64,000 nucleotides of DNA from Rikenellaceae bacterium (GCA_017935625.1 JAGBHC010000040.1:1-64000); one strand, 5' to 3'. Counted from the first letter of the stretch, positions 1 to 9,983 are shown. Notes: a model not told the origin generated them from the letters alone. Numbers and translations are program-made.

Positions 1-546
<546 letters not shown>

Positions 547-576
547 TTCTCTCCGAAGAGAATCGTTTGACAGATG

Positions 577-612
577 AAAGACGGCTGCCGCATGATTGCG
601 GCGGCCGTCTTT
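577..612 (+). terminator. Intrinsic terminator after gapA
   Basis: A 15-bp stem with one G-T pair (577-591 with 598-612), 6-nt loop, A-rich on the left flank and ending in TTT. It lies 30 nt after the gapA stop codon. Confidence 0.8.
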
Positions 613-863
613 CGTGTTTTCGGGGCGCCGTGGGTCGGTGCGCGGTTGTCTTTCGTGCTTTCGTGGTTCCGTGTTTTCGGGGCGCCGTGGGGCAGTGCCG
701 GCAGCCGTTTCAGGGTTATGCGGCGGTGACGTTCTTTCGTGTCGTGTCGGGCGGGCGCGTGGGGCGTCGGTGCGCGGTTGTCTTTCGTGCTCTTGTGGTT
801 CCGTGTTTTCGGGGCGCACGCGGGCGAAGCTCCGCGGGACTTGCGTATGTCGGAAAAAATGAT
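613..863. repeat. Degenerate duplicated GC-rich spacer
   Basis: This stretch between gapA and the GH2 gene has no convincing gene. It carries an imperfect direct duplication of about 55 bp: 632-685 and 762-817 share GTCGGTGCGCGGTTGTC, then TTTCGTGCT, then TGGTTCCGTGTTTTCGGGGC. A third partial copy of the TTTCGTGTTTTCGGGGCGCC part begins at 609. Open frames on both strands here are compositional and lack start context. Confidence 0.6.
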
Positions 864-871
864 TATCTTGG
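841..871 (+). promoter_or_regulatory. Bacteroidetes-type promoter for the GH2 gene
   Basis: A -7 box TATCTTGG at 864-871 matches TAnnTTTG at 7 of 8 positions. A weak -33 box TTGC at 841-844 gives a 19-nt spacer. The start codon follows 39 nt downstream. Confidence 0.5.
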
Positions 872-910
872 CTGAAATTGGAACGAAAACCCGATAATTG
901 ACTTTTTGAT

Positions 911-2713
911 ATGAAAAAACTGCTGACAGCCGCCGTGGCGGCCTTGATTGCATGGGGTGCCGCGGCGCAGACTACCGCCGGGCTGGACCCGCTTTTGCAG
1001 AATGTGTATGCCCGCAATACGCAGAGCTTGAACGGATATTGGAGATATGTAGTGGACCGCATCGAGGTGGGCTATTACGACTATCGCCACCAGCCTGTGG
1101 AGAACGGCTTCTTCGTCGAGCCGCAGGTGGACAACGTCCGCACCTGGAAAGAGTACGACTTCGACACCTCGCCGGTGATGCCCGTTCCGGGCGACTGGAA
1201 CACCTTCGACGAGCGTCTCTCGCTCTACGACGGAGCGATGTGGTTCCGCCGCAAGTTCGTTTACCGTCCGCAGCAGGGCGAGCGCACCTTCCTCTATTTC
1301 GGGGCGGTGAACTACGACGCGAAGGTCTTCGTGAACGGCCGTTTCGCCGGAGAGCACGAGGGCGGATTCACGCCCTTCAACTTCGATGTGACGGAGCTCA
1401 TGCGGCCGGGCGAGAACACGGTGATGGTGATGGCCGACAGCCAGCTTTCGCCCCGGACCGTGCCGGTGGACAATTACGACTGGTGCAACTACGGCGGCAT
1501 CCTGCGCGATGTGATGCTGGTGACCGTGCCCCAGGACTTTATCCGCACCTATAAGTTCGAGTTGCAGCGCGGAACCCGCGACCGCATCCGGGTCGAGGTG
1601 AAACTCGACAAGGCGCTGGCCGGGCAGGAGGTGACGGTCGGGATTCCCGAACTCAAGGTCAATCGCAGCGCGGTGACCGATGCCGACGGCGTGGCGGCTT
1701 TCGAAGTGAAGGCTTCGCCGGAGCTGTGGTCGCCTGAGAATCCGCGGCTCTACGAGGTGACCGTCGCCGCCGGAGCCGACCGGGTGAGCGACCGCATCGG
1801 ATTCCGCACCGTGGAGACCCGCGGCCGCGACATCCTGCTCAACGGCAAGGAGATTTTCCTCAAGGGTATCTGCATCCACGACGAAGCCGCATTCCGCGAC
1901 GGCCGCATCTATTCGGCCGAGGAGTGCCGCACGCTGCTCGGATGGGCCAAGGAGCTGGGCTGCAATTTCGTGCGTCTGGCCCACTATCCCCACAACGAGC
2001 TGATGGTGCGCGAGGCCGAGCGGATGGGCCTGCTGGTGTGGGACGAAATTCCGGTCTACTGGACCATCGACTTCAGCAGCGACGAGAGCCTGGCCAATGC
2101 CCGCAACCAGCTCGACGAGATGATGGAGCGGGATATGAACCGGGCCAATGTCATCATCTGGTCGGTGGCCAACGAGACGCCTCACAGCAGCGAGCGCGAT
2201 GCTTTCCTCTCCTCGCTGGCCCGCTACGCCAAGAGCAAGGACGCCAGCCGTCTGGTGAGCATGGCCATGGAGAAGTCGCCCAAGTCGCCGACCGTCTTCT
2301 CGGTCAAGGACAACATGAACGAGTATGTGGATGTCATCAGCGTGAACCAGTACACGGGTTGGTACGGCGAACATATCGACGTCATCGACCGGGTGAGCTG
2401 GGAGATAGACTATGACAAACCGATAGTGATGAGCGAGGTGGGTGCTGAGGCGCTGGCCGGCTATCACAGCGAGGAGATGAAGATATGGAGCGAGGAGTAT
2501 CAGGCCGAATTCTACCGCAAGACACTGAAGATGATTGACGAACGGATGCCGAAGCTGGCGGGTATCACGCCCTGGATATTGAAGGATTTCCGTTCGACGC
2601 GCCGGGTGATGCCCGTCTATCAGGAGGGCTACAACCGCAAGGGGCTCGTCTCCGAGCGCGGCGAACGCAAGGAGGCTTTCCGCGTGTTGCAGCAGTGGTA
2701 TAAGGACAAATAG
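911..2713 (+). CDS. Exported GH2 glycosidase, probable beta-glucuronidase
   Basis: Glycoside hydrolase family 2 protein of 600 residues, predicted to remove terminal beta-glucuronides in the periplasm or at the surface. A Sec signal peptide spans about residues 1-19 (cleavage near AAAQ). The GH2 jelly-roll domain is about 35-205, the Ig-like domain 206-305 and the TIM barrel 306-600. The acid/base Glu is E422 in SVANETPH and the nucleophile E509 in IVMSEVGAEALAGYHS. YNRKGLVSERGERKEAF places N575 and K577 as the N-x-K motif that contacts the glucuronate carboxylate in known beta-glucuronidases. After DEIPVYWTIDFS the active-site loop present in E. coli GusA is nearly absent, so this looks like a no-loop type. 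Beta-galactosidase is the alternative, but the NRK motif argues against it. It is monocistronic. Confidence 0.85.
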   Translation: MKKLLTAAVAALIAWGAAAQTTAGLDPLLQNVYARNTQSLNGYWRYVVDRIEVGYYDYRHQPVENGFFVEPQVDNVRTWKEYDFDTSPVMPVPGDWNTFDERLSLYDGAMWFRRKFVYRPQQGERTFLYFGAVNYDAKVFVNGRFAGEHEGGFTPFNFDVTELMRPGENTVMVMADSQLSPRTVPVDNYDWCNYGGILRDVMLVTVPQDFIRTYKFELQRGTRDRIRVEVKLDKALAGQEVTVGIPELKVNRSAVTDADGVAAFEVKASPELWSPENPRLYEVTVAAGADRVSDRIGFRTVETRGRDILLNGKEIFLKGICIHDEAAFRDGRIYSAEECRTLLGWAKELGCNFVRLAHYPHNELMVREAERMGLLVWDEIPVYWTIDFSSDESLANARNQLDEMMERDMNRANVIIWSVANETPHSSERDAFLSSLARYAKSKDASRLVSMAMEKSPKSPTVFSVKDNMNEYVDVISVNQYTGWYGEHIDVIDRVSWEIDYDKPIVMSEVGAEALAGYHSEEMKIWSEEYQAEFYRKTLKMIDERMPKLAGITPWILKDFRSTRRVMPVYQEGYNRKGLVSERGERKEAFRVLQQWYKDK

Positions 2714-2737
2714 GCCTCTCCGGCTTCTTGAGATGCG

Positions 2738-2773
2738 ACCGGTCCCCGCGGATTTCATTCCGCGGGGACCGGT
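2738..2773 (+). terminator. Strong hairpin after the GH2 gene
   Basis: A perfect 15-bp stem (2738-2752 with 2759-2773) and 6-nt loop, 24 nt past the stop. It lacks a T-run, so it may be a 3' end stabiliser or Rho-assisted terminator. It faces the convergent DUF418 gene. Confidence 0.65.
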
Positions 2774-2806
2774 TCGTGTCTGAGAGGCCCTCTGTTCCCG
2801 GGTGCC

Positions 2807-2955
2807 GGAGAAAAGGAAAGAAAAAGAGGAGAGAGAAGAGGAAAAGAGGGGGAGGAAAAGGGGATAAAGAGAGGAAAGAGGAGAGAAGAGGTGTAGGAAG
2901 AGGAGGGGAAAAGAGGGAGGAGGACAAAAAGAGAGAAAGAGAGGGAAGGGGGAGG
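2807..2955. repeat. 149-nt polypurine/polypyrimidine tract
   Basis: Between convergent genes the plus strand is almost pure purine for 149 nt, interrupted only by T2865, T2892, T2894 and C2925. It consists of irregular GA, GGA, GAAA and GGGA blocks with no fixed period. Open frames through it (Lys/Arg/Glu/Gly on plus, Ser/Pro/Leu/Phe on minus) are compositional. The tract could form triplex DNA or act as a roadblock. The remaining bases from 2956 to 3043 hold nothing I recognise. Confidence 0.9.
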
Positions 2956-3043
2956 CCGTTCTGCGGTGTCGTATCGTTTCAGGGCTTCTTGCGTCGGTTT
3001 CGGGTGCTGTCCGGCAGGAGGCGCAGGCGCGAGTCGCGGCGTG

Positions 3044-4219
3044 TCATTTGCCGGTTCCCATCCAGGTCCATTTGTGCCAGACGTATTCCAAAGGTCCCTG
3101 CTTGTGTTTGCTCAGCCACCGTTTGCAGAAGCGGACCTGCAGGAAAAATGTGAGCAGACCGATAAGCAGACTGACTGTATAGCCGCAGTAGGGGGCGAGA
3201 TACAATCCGAAGGGAAAATAGATTGCGGCTCCGATGACGGACTGGGAGATGTAGTTGGTAAGACTCATCCTGCCGTAGAGGCGCAGACTGCTTACCCGCC
3301 TGCTGAACGTCTCGTTCCGGTAAAGAATCACGAAGGAGGAGACCAGCACCGACGCGAACGCCAGCTTCTGCCACATGTCGAGTGCGGTTCCTGCGCTTTG
3401 CCGTACGATTGCATCGCTCTGCATGACGAGTTCTTTCAGGGTGTAGAGAGGGGCGAAGGATATTGCCGAGACAATCAGTACCCTGGTCCACAGGCGCAGA
3501 TTCTTTTCGGACGAGACGAACAGCCGTTTTCTGCCGATGTAGAAGCCCAGCAGAAACAGTCCGGCCGTCTGGAAGAATCGTCCGGCATTGACGGCCCACA
3601 GCAGGCTGGCTTTTTGTCCCAGCGTGATGTTGCCGAGTACGAAGTCCCGGAAGTTTCCGGCTTTCGTGTACTCCGCCACTTCCGCGTACATTTCATCGAC
3701 TTTCAGGTCGGGGAGGCGATGCGCGGGGTCTGTCAGGCCGGCAATGCAGTGATACCATTCGACGGGCTGCAGAAGGAGTATCACGGCGGCTATCCCTATC
3801 GCCTTGTCGCTCCAGTTGCGGGTGAGGAACAACACGGGGCCGACGACGGCGAACAGCAGAAGTACGTCGCCGGCCGGGAAGAAGGCGGCGTTCAGCGTCG
3901 CGAATCCCGTCAGCAGGACCAGACGCCACAGAAACCGGTATCCGAAGTCTTTGCACTGTTTGTTTTGATTGTCGCTCTGTATGTAGAACGTGAAACCGAA
4001 CAGCAGGGCGAAAATCGCATAGGCCTTTCCGGCGAAAAGAGTGAAGATTCCGTTGAACACTCCCTGGTCCAGTACGTTCAGCCATTCGGGCGAGGAGGCC
4101 GGATAGACCGGAAAGATAAAGTGCTCCAGGTTGTGAACCAGGATGATGGCCATTACGGCGAATCCGCGCAGGGCATCCACTGCCTCTATGCGGGGATTCT
4201 TTATCGGAAGTCGCTCCAT
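3044..4219 (-). CDS. DUF418-family membrane protein
   Basis: Integral membrane protein of 391 residues. The N-terminus RIEAVDALRGFAVMAIILVH is the signature of the DUF418/YeiB and acyltransferase-3-like group, and about nine or ten hydrophobic helices follow. The C-terminal DUF418 part holds GRMSLTNYISQSVIGAAIYF and ends EYVWHKWTW. The function of the family is not established; transport or envelope modification has been suggested for relatives. I chose the ATG at 4219 because DALRGFA should lie near the N-terminus; the reading frame continues upstream only as an out-of-frame shadow of the dus gene. It is 65 nt downstream of dus and probably the last gene of the argS operon. Confidence 0.85.
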   Translation of the reverse strand: MERLPIKNPRIEAVDALRGFAVMAIILVHNLEHFIFPVYPASSPEWLNVLDQGVFNGIFTLFAGKAYAIFALLFGFTFYIQSDNQNKQCKDFGYRFLWRLVLLTGFATLNAAFFPAGDVLLLFAVVGPVLFLTRNWSDKAIGIAAVILLLQPVEWYHCIAGLTDPAHRLPDLKVDEMYAEVAEYTKAGNFRDFVLGNITLGQKASLLWAVNAGRFFQTAGLFLLGFYIGRKRLFVSSEKNLRLWTRVLIVSAISFAPLYTLKELVMQSDAIVRQSAGTALDMWQKLAFASVLVSSFVILYRNETFSRRVSSLRLYGRMSLTNYISQSVIGAAIYFPFGLYLAPYCGYTVSLLIGLLTFFLQVRFCKRWLSKHKQGPLEYVWHKWTWMGTGK

Positions 4220-4284
4220 TTCGTTTGTCGGATGATGTGCTGTCGGTTCATTCGTAGTCCGTCCTCTGCTTTCGCTGCGACATC

Positions 4285-5307
4285 TTACACCTCGTGCGAG
4301 AGCGGGGCGGGGACGGTGGCGGAGGTGTCGAAGTCGCCCCAGCGGTCGGCGATGGAGTCGAGCGTGGAGAGCAGCTGCGGAATGTCGCTGAGGGTGACCA
4401 GCTGCAGGCGCGTGTCGCGGAAGTTGGGCAGCCCCTTGAAGTAGTTGCTCAGGTGGCGCCGCATTTCGAGCACGCCGACCCGCTCGCCTTTGATTTCCAC
4501 CGATTTGAGCAGGTGACGCTTGGCCAGTTCCACCCGTTCGGGCACCGAGGGCTGGGGGAGCAGCCGGCCGGTGGCCAGGTAGTGTTTCACTTCGCGGAAA
4601 ATCCATGGGCGGCCGTAGGTGGCGCGTCCTATCATCACGCCGTCCACTCCGTAGCGGTCGAAGGCTTCGCGGGCCTTGACGGCCGAGTCGATGTCGCCGT
4701 TGCCGATGATGGGAATACGGATGGCCGGATTGTTCTTCACCCGCCCGATGAGCGTCCAGTCGGCCTCGCCCTTGTACATCTGGTTGCGGGTGCGGCCGTG
4801 GATGGTGAGGGCGGCTATGCCCGCATCCTGCAGGCGGAGGGCTATCTCCTCGATGTTCTTGCTGGTCTCGTCCCATCCCAGGCGGGTTTTGACCGTCACG
4901 GGTTTGCGGACGGCCTCCACGATGCGGCGCGTCATCTCCACCATGAGCGGCACGTCGCGCATCATGCCGCTGCCGGCTCCGCGCCCCGCGATTTTTTTGA
5001 CCGGACAGCCGAAGTTGATATCGATGATATCGGGGTCGGCGCTTTCGGCCAGCCGGGCGGCCTCCACCATCGGTTCGATGAGGTGTCCGTATATCTGAAT
5101 GCCCACGGGGCGTTCGTAGTCGTAGATGTCGAGTTTGGCCCGCGACTTGGCTGCGTCGCGTATCAGGCCGTCGCTCGAGATGAATTCGGTGTAGACCACA
5201 TCGGCGCCGAACTGTTTGCACACCCAGCGGAACGAAGGGTCGGTGACATCCTCCATGGGGGCCAGGAACAGCGGTTGCGGGCCAAGCTCTATCTCTCCGA
5301 TTTTCAT
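4285..5307 (-). CDS. dusB: tRNA-dihydrouridine synthase, DusB-like
   Basis: FMN-dependent enzyme of 340 residues that reduces specific uridines in the tRNA D-loop. LFLAPMEDVTDPSFR at residues 13-27 is the N-terminal FMN-barrel signature. DINFGCPVKKIAGRGAGSGM carries the catalytic Cys101. TIHGRTRNQMYKG and IIGNGDIDS are further FMN and RNA-contact motifs, and VMIGRATYGRPWIF ends the barrel. A helical C-terminal RNA-binding domain follows. It starts 4 nt after the argS stop, so the two are co-transcribed and both act on tRNA. The exact Dus subfamily cannot be fixed by eye. Confidence 0.93.
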   Translation of the reverse strand: MKIGEIELGPQPLFLAPMEDVTDPSFRWVCKQFGADVVYTEFISSDGLIRDAAKSRAKLDIYDYERPVGIQIYGHLIEPMVEAARLAESADPDIIDINFGCPVKKIAGRGAGSGMMRDVPLMVEMTRRIVEAVRKPVTVKTRLGWDETSKNIEEIALRLQDAGIAALTIHGRTRNQMYKGEADWTLIGRVKNNPAIRIPIIGNGDIDSAVKAREAFDRYGVDGVMIGRATYGRPWIFREVKHYLATGRLLPQPSVPERVELAKRHLLKSVEIKGERVGVLEMRRHLSNYFKGLPNFRDTRLQLVTLSDIPQLLSTLDSIADRWGDFDTSATVPAPLSHEV

Positions 5308-5311
5308 GTCG

Positions 5312-7090
5312 CTACATTCTTTCCGGAACTTCGATGCCGAGCAGTTTCATGCCCAGCGAGATGACCCTGGCCACTTGGGCGCACAGCCTCAGACGCATGG
5401 CACGCACGGCGGGGTTCTCCTCGCGCAGAATCGAGTGGTCGTGGTAGTAGCCGTTGAACGACTTGGCCAGTTCGTAGACATAGGCTCCGATGAGCGAGGG
5501 GGAGAAGTTCTCGGCTGCGGCACGCACGGTCTGCGGATAGTCGCAGAGGGTTTTGATGAGTCCGATTTCCTCCGGCACGTAGCTCACCTCGCCCGCGAGG
5601 CCGGTGTCGATGCCGGCTTCGGCCGCCTTGCGCAGGATGGACTTGATACGTGCGTGGGTATACTGGATGAAGGGGCCGGTGTTGCCGTTGAAGTCTATCG
5701 ACTCGCGGGGGTCGAAGAGCATGGTCTTCTTGGGGTCTACCTTGAGGATGAAATACTTCAGGGCTCCCAGACCCACCATGCGGCTGATGGCGTCGGCCTC
5801 CTGGGCGGAGCAGCCGTCGAGTTTGCCGAGCGTCTGCGACATCTCGCGGGCGGTCTCCACCATGTCGGCAATCAGGTCGTCGGCATCGACCACGGTGCCC
5901 TCGCGCGACTTCATCTTGCCTTCGGGCAGCTCCACCATGCCGTAGGAGAGGTGGAAGATGTTGTCACTCCACTGGTAGCCGAGTTTCTTGAGCACCAGCT
6001 TGAGCACCTGGAAGTGGTAGTTCTGTTCGTTGCCCACCACGTAAATCATGTCGTCGAGGCGGTTGTCCTCGAAGCGGCGGAATGCGGTTCCCAGGTCCTG
6101 GGTCATGTAGACCGAGGTGCCGTCGCCGCGCAGCAGCAGTTTCTGGTCGAGGCCGTCGGCGGTGAGGTCAATCCACACTGAGTTGTCCTCCTTGCGGAAG
6201 AAGATGCCCTTGCTCAGTCCCTCGTCCACCAGGTTCTTGCCGAGCAGATAGGTCTGCGATTCGTAGTACACCTTGTCGAACTCCACGCCCAGCGCCTTGT
6301 AGGTGACGTCGAACCCGTCGTACACCCAGCCGTTCATGGTCTCCCACAGCGAGTATACTTCGGGGTCTTTGGCCTCCCAGCGGCGCAGCATCTCCTGAGC
6401 CTGCTGCATGACGGGGGCCTTCTTCTTGGCCTCCTCCTCGCTCATGCCCGAGGCGGTGAGCTCCTTAATCTGGGCCTTGTAGTGCTTGTCGAACTCCACG
6501 TAGTATTTGCCCACCAGGTGGTCGCCCTTCATGCCGCTCGAAGCGGGGGTCTCGCCGTTGCCGTAGAGCTGCCAGGCCAGCATGCTCTTGCAGATGTGGA
6601 TGCCCCGGTCGTTCACCAGATTGACCTTGATTACGCGGTGGCCGTTGGCCTCCAGTATGCGTGCGACGGAGTATCCGAGCAGGTTGTTGCGGATGTGTCC
6701 CAGGTGCAGGGGCTTGTTGGTGTTGGGCGACGAATATTCGACCATCACCGTGCGGCCCGTGGCGGGGGCCTGTCCGAAGTGCTCGTCGGCGGCTATCTCG
6801 GCGAATCGTTCGCCCCAGAAGCCGCTGCGCAGCGAGAGGTTCAGGAATCCCTTGATGACATTGAACGCCTCCACTTCGGGGGTGTCGGCCACGATGCGCT
6901 GACCGATTTCGGTGGCGGTGGCTTCGGGCGATTTGCGGCTCCGCTTCAGCAGGGGGAACACGACCAGGGTGTAGTCTCCCGTGAATTCGGGTCGGGTCTT
7001 CTGAATCTGGATGCTTTCGCCCGCGAGCGGGCCGTAGAGTGCCTCGACGGAGCGGGTCACGGCGTTGGATACGAACTGTTCGATATGCAT
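5312..7090 (-). CDS. argS: Arginyl-tRNA synthetase
   Basis: Class I aminoacyl-tRNA synthetase of 592 residues charging tRNA-Arg with arginine. The N-terminal tRNA D-loop-binding domain spans about 1-110. The ATP site follows with EYSSPNTNKPLHLGHIRNN, where HLGH at 129-132 is the HIGH motif. The KMSKS position reads GKMKSREGTVVDADDL, as usual for ArgRS with a conserved REG. The C-terminal anticodon-binding domain ends RLRLCAQVARVISLGMKLLG followed by IEVPERM. Length is normal. It is the first gene of an argS-dus-DUF418 operon reading leftward. Confidence 0.98.
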   Translation of the reverse strand: MHIEQFVSNAVTRSVEALYGPLAGESIQIQKTRPEFTGDYTLVVFPLLKRSRKSPEATATEIGQRIVADTPEVEAFNVIKGFLNLSLRSGFWGERFAEIAADEHFGQAPATGRTVMVEYSSPNTNKPLHLGHIRNNLLGYSVARILEANGHRVIKVNLVNDRGIHICKSMLAWQLYGNGETPASSGMKGDHLVGKYYVEFDKHYKAQIKELTASGMSEEEAKKKAPVMQQAQEMLRRWEAKDPEVYSLWETMNGWVYDGFDVTYKALGVEFDKVYYESQTYLLGKNLVDEGLSKGIFFRKEDNSVWIDLTADGLDQKLLLRGDGTSVYMTQDLGTAFRRFEDNRLDDMIYVVGNEQNYHFQVLKLVLKKLGYQWSDNIFHLSYGMVELPEGKMKSREGTVVDADDLIADMVETAREMSQTLGKLDGCSAQEADAISRMVGLGALKYFILKVDPKKTMLFDPRESIDFNGNTGPFIQYTHARIKSILRKAAEAGIDTGLAGEVSYVPEEIGLIKTLCDYPQTVRAAAENFSPSLIGAYVYELAKSFNGYYHDHSILREENPAVRAMRLRLCAQVARVISLGMKLLGIEVPERM

Positions 7091-7133
7091 GGTTTGGCTC
7101 TTTATCTGTGGTTAATAATCACCGAATAGGGCG

Positions 7134-7141
7134 CAAATTTA
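7134..7141 (-). promoter_or_regulatory. -7 box for argS
   Basis: Minus-strand TAAATTTG matches TAnnTTTG exactly, 43 nt upstream of the argS ATG. No clear -33 box is visible. Confidence 0.5.
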
Positions 7142-7205
7142 ATGATTTTTCCCGGAATAGCCGCCTGCGGGGCGGAAGAATATGGGACTTTCGGGCTTTA
7201 TTTGC

Positions 7206-7213
7206 TAACTTTG
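7206..7213 (+). promoter_or_regulatory. -7 box for the HerA-like gene
   Basis: TAACTTTG at 7206-7213 matches TAnnTTTG exactly and lies 36 nt before the ATG at 7250, divergent from the argS promoter. The -33 element is not obvious. Confidence 0.5.
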
Positions 7214-7249
7214 CGCGAGTGAAAATCCAAATACGTACCGCATAGACAG

Positions 7250-8818
7250 ATGTTCGACAAAGAGAAAGGGCTCTACGTGGCCCACGGCCCCCACGGGGCG
7301 ATTAGCATTACGGGCCGCATGGCGAATCGCCACGGCCTGATAGCCGGAGCGACCGGCACGGGCAAGACCGTCTCGCTGCAGGTGATAGCCGAGAGTTTTT
7401 CGCAGGCGGGCGTGCCCTGTTTCATGGCCGACATGAAGGGCGACCTGTCGGGAATCAGCCAGCCGGGCGAACGGACCGGATTCATCGACAGGCGCTGCGC
7501 CGAATTCGGCATCGCCGCACCCCGTTTCGAGGGGTGCCCGGTGCGGTTCTACGACGTGTTCGGCGAGCAGGGACACCCCATGCGCACCACCGTTTCGCGC
7601 ATGGGGCCCCAGTTGCTGGCGCGGCTGCTGGAGCTCAACGAAACCCAGACGGGGATTCTCAACATCGTCTTCCGCATCGCCGACGAGCGGGGGCTGCTGT
7701 TGATAGATATCAAGGATTTGCGGTCGATGCTCGACTACGTCTCCAAGCACGCCCGCGAGTTCACCTCCACCTACGGCAACATCGCCGCACAGAGCGTGGG
7801 GGCCATCCAGCGTGCCCTGCTCACGCTCGAGAACCAGGGGGGAGACCGGTTCTTCGCCGAGCCCGACTTCGATATTTTCGACCTGATTCAGAGTGAGGGC
7901 GGCCGCGGAGTGATGAGCGTGCTGGCGGCCGACAAGCTGATGCTCAGTCCCAAACTCTACTCCACCTTTCTGCTGTGGCTGCTCTCCGAGCTCTATGCGC
8001 AGCTGCCGGAGGTGGGCGACATGGAGCTGCCCAAGCTGGTCTTCTTCTTCGACGAGGCGCACATGCTTTTCGAGGGGACGAGCAAGGCGCTGGTCGATAA
8101 AATCGAGCAGGTGGTGCGGCTTGTCCGGAGCAAGGGCGTGGGCGTCTATTTCGTGACCCAGAGTCCGACCGACATTCCGGACAACATCCTGGGCCAGCTC
8201 GGCAACCGCGTGCAGCATGCCCTGCGGGCCTTCACCCCCAAGGACCAGAAGGCGGTGAGGGCGGCTGCGGAGACCTTCCGGGCCAACCCTTCGTTCCGGA
8301 CCGCGGATGCCATCATGGAGCTCGGAACGGGCGAGGCGTTGGTGTCGTTCCTCGACGAGAAAGGGGCCCCTTCGGTGGTGGAGCGGGCCAAGATGCTCTT
8401 CCCGCTGAGCCGGATTGGGGCCGTCACCCCTTCGCAGCGCGACCTCATCATCCGGCAGTCGCGTCTCTACGGCCGTTACGACAAGGTCATCGACCGCGAG
8501 AGTGCGTTCGAGGTGCTGCTGGCCGAGAGCGAGGAGCAGGCCCGCCGGCAGGAGCGCGAAGAGGAGGAGCAGCAGGCCCGGAAAAGCCGGACGGGCGGAG
8601 GCGGCGCGCGGAAGAGCCTTTTCGGCGCCATCATCGGCGCGGCGGTGGCCAGCCTCGGCCGCAGCCTGGGCAACGAAGTGGCCCGGAGCGTGACGGGAAG
8701 CAAGCGGAGAGGTTCGACGGGCGGAGTCAAGGGGGCGGCCGGCAAGGCCATCGGTTCGGCGGCGCGGACCGCCACCACCCAGCTGACGCGCAGTCTGCTG
8801 GGCAATCTGTTGAAGTAG
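7250..8818 (+). CDS. HerA-like helicase/ATPase (DUF853 family)
   Basis: P-loop NTPase of 522 residues related to the HerA/FtsK group. Walker A is GATGTGKT at 33-40 and Walker B is LVFFFDEAH with D268-E269. [17 protein letters not shown] and [20 protein letters not shown] are typical of DUF853 proteins, which carry a HerA-like C-terminal domain. The C-terminus (about 420-522) changes to a charged Glu/Arg/Gln coiled segment and then a glycine- and serine-rich tail with alternating small residues, [17 protein letters not shown]. The biological role of the family is unclear; DNA repair or translocation is inferred from HerA. It is followed after 4 nt by the CapA-like gene. Confidence 0.88.
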   Translation: MFDKEKGLYVAHGPHGAISITGRMANRHGLIAGATGTGKTVSLQVIAESFSQAGVPCFMADMKGDLSGISQPGERTGFIDRRCAEFGIAAPRFEGCPVRFYDVFGEQGHPMRTTVSRMGPQLLARLLELNETQTGILNIVFRIADERGLLLIDIKDLRSMLDYVSKHAREFTSTYGNIAAQSVGAIQRALLTLENQGGDRFFAEPDFDIFDLIQSEGGRGVMSVLAADKLMLSPKLYSTFLLWLLSELYAQLPEVGDMELPKLVFFFDEAHMLFEGTSKALVDKIEQVVRLVRSKGVGVYFVTQSPTDIPDNILGQLGNRVQHALRAFTPKDQKAVRAAAETFRANPSFRTADAIMELGTGEALVSFLDEKGAPSVVERAKMLFPLSRIGAVTPSQRDLIIRQSRLYGRYDKVIDRESAFEVLLAESEEQARRQEREEEEQQARKSRTGGGGARKSLFGAIIGAAVASLGRSLGNEVARSVTGSKRRGSTGGVKGAAGKAIGSAARTATTQLTRSLLGNLLK

Positions 8819-8822
8819 GGCG

Positions 8823-9983
8823 GTGAGCGGAAAGACGATACGACTCGGTGCGGTGCTCGGAGCGATGGTCGCTTCGGCGGTGCTCTGCTGCGTGCGGATT
8901 GCCGGGGTGCGCCGTGCCGTCGTGCGGGACGTTTCCGCGCAGGAGGTCGGGGAGGACAGGGCCCTGCCGGTTCGCCGGGCCCGTATCGTGGTGGCCGGCG
9001 ACCTGATGCAGCACCTGCCGCAGGTGCAGGCCGCCCGGCGCGATTCGGGATTCGACTACACGGAGTGTTTCCGCTACCTGAAACCGATTTTCGACAGCGC
9101 CGATTTGGTACTCCTCAATCTGGAGACGACCCTCACCCGTCGCGGACGCCATACGGGCTATCCGCTGTTCCGTTCGCCGGCCGAGTTGGGAGCGGCCCTG
9201 CGGCACATCGGCGTGGACGTGGCAGTGCTGGCCAACAACCACATCTGCGACAACGGCGCCTACGGCATCGCGACCACCGTCGGGGTGCTCTCCGAGGCGG
9301 GCGTGGCCTACACGGGCGCCTTTGCCGACAGCGCCGATTACCGGTCGCGCACGCCGCTGATGCTCCGGGCGGGCGAGCTGTCGGTCGCGCTGCTCAATTA
9401 CACTTACGGGACCAACGGCATGCCGGTTCCTGCCGGCTGCACGGTCAATCTCATCGACACGGCGGCCATCGACCGCGACCTGCGGCGTATCGACCGTTCG
9501 CAGACCGATTGCGTGATGCTCTTTCTGCATTGGGGCGACGAGTATGCCCGCCGGCCGAATGCGGAGCAGCGCCGGCTGGCCGACTTTTGCCGCCGGCGGG
9601 GCGTGGAGCTGATTGTGGGCAGCCATCCCCATGTGGTGCAGCCCATCGAAATCCGGTTCGATACGCTGCGCGGCCGGGCGACGGGCGCCACTTTCTATTC
9701 GCTCGGCAATCTGGTCTCCAACCAGCGGAGCCGTTTCTGCGACGGCGGGGTGGTGGCGACTCTGGAGCTGGAGCGCACGGCCGGCGAGCCCGTTTCGGTG
9801 GAGGTCTCCTACACGCCGGTGTGGGTGTCGCTTCCCGGTTACCGGATTCTGCCGGCCGGGGCGGGCGATACGGCTGCGATGTCTCCGGCGGCGCGGGCGG
9901 CCTGCCGGCGTTTCCTTTCCGACACCCGGTCGCTGCTTGCGGAGGAGCCCCTGCTGCGCGAACGCTTCTACCGCTTCGACTGA
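8823..9983 (+). CDS. CapA-family metallophosphoesterase-like protein
   Basis: Protein of 386 residues in the CapA/PgsA poly-gamma-glutamate-synthesis-type calcineurin fold. Metal-binding motifs run in order: VVAGDLM (59-62 region), LLNLETTL (99-102), LANNH (138-140), HWGDEY (236-241) and GSHPHVVQP (266-274). An N-terminal hydrophobic segment at about 8-28 suggests a membrane anchor or signal. The GTG at 8823 is 4 nt after the previous stop; an in-frame ATG at residue 15 (8865) is a possible start. CapA homologues occur widely outside capsule loci, so a phosphoesterase acting on an envelope substrate is as likely as polyglutamate synthesis. No partner capB or capC genes are present. Confidence 0.88.
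   Translation: MSGKTIRLGAVLGAMVASAVLCCVRIAGVRRAVVRDVSAQEVGEDRALPVRRARIVVAGDLMQHLPQVQAARRDSGFDYTECFRYLKPIFDSADLVLLNLETTLTRRGRHTGYPLFRSPAELGAALRHIGVDVAVLANNHICDNGAYGIATTVGVLSEAGVAYTGAFADSADYRSRTPLMLRAGELSVALLNYTYGTNGMPVPAGCTVNLIDTAAIDRDLRRIDRSQTDCVMLFLHWGDEYARRPNAEQRRLADFCRRRGVELIVGSHPHVVQPIEIRFDTLRGRATGATFYSLGNLVSNQRSRFCDGGVVATLELERTAGEPVSVEVSYTPVWVSLPGYRILPAGAGDTAAMSPAARAACRRFLSDTRSLLAEEPLLRERFYRFD

Noticed and set aside
2728-3153. Lys/Arg/Glu-rich protein encoded in the purine tract
   Set aside because: The composition follows directly from the purine repeat; no start signal or recognisable domain.
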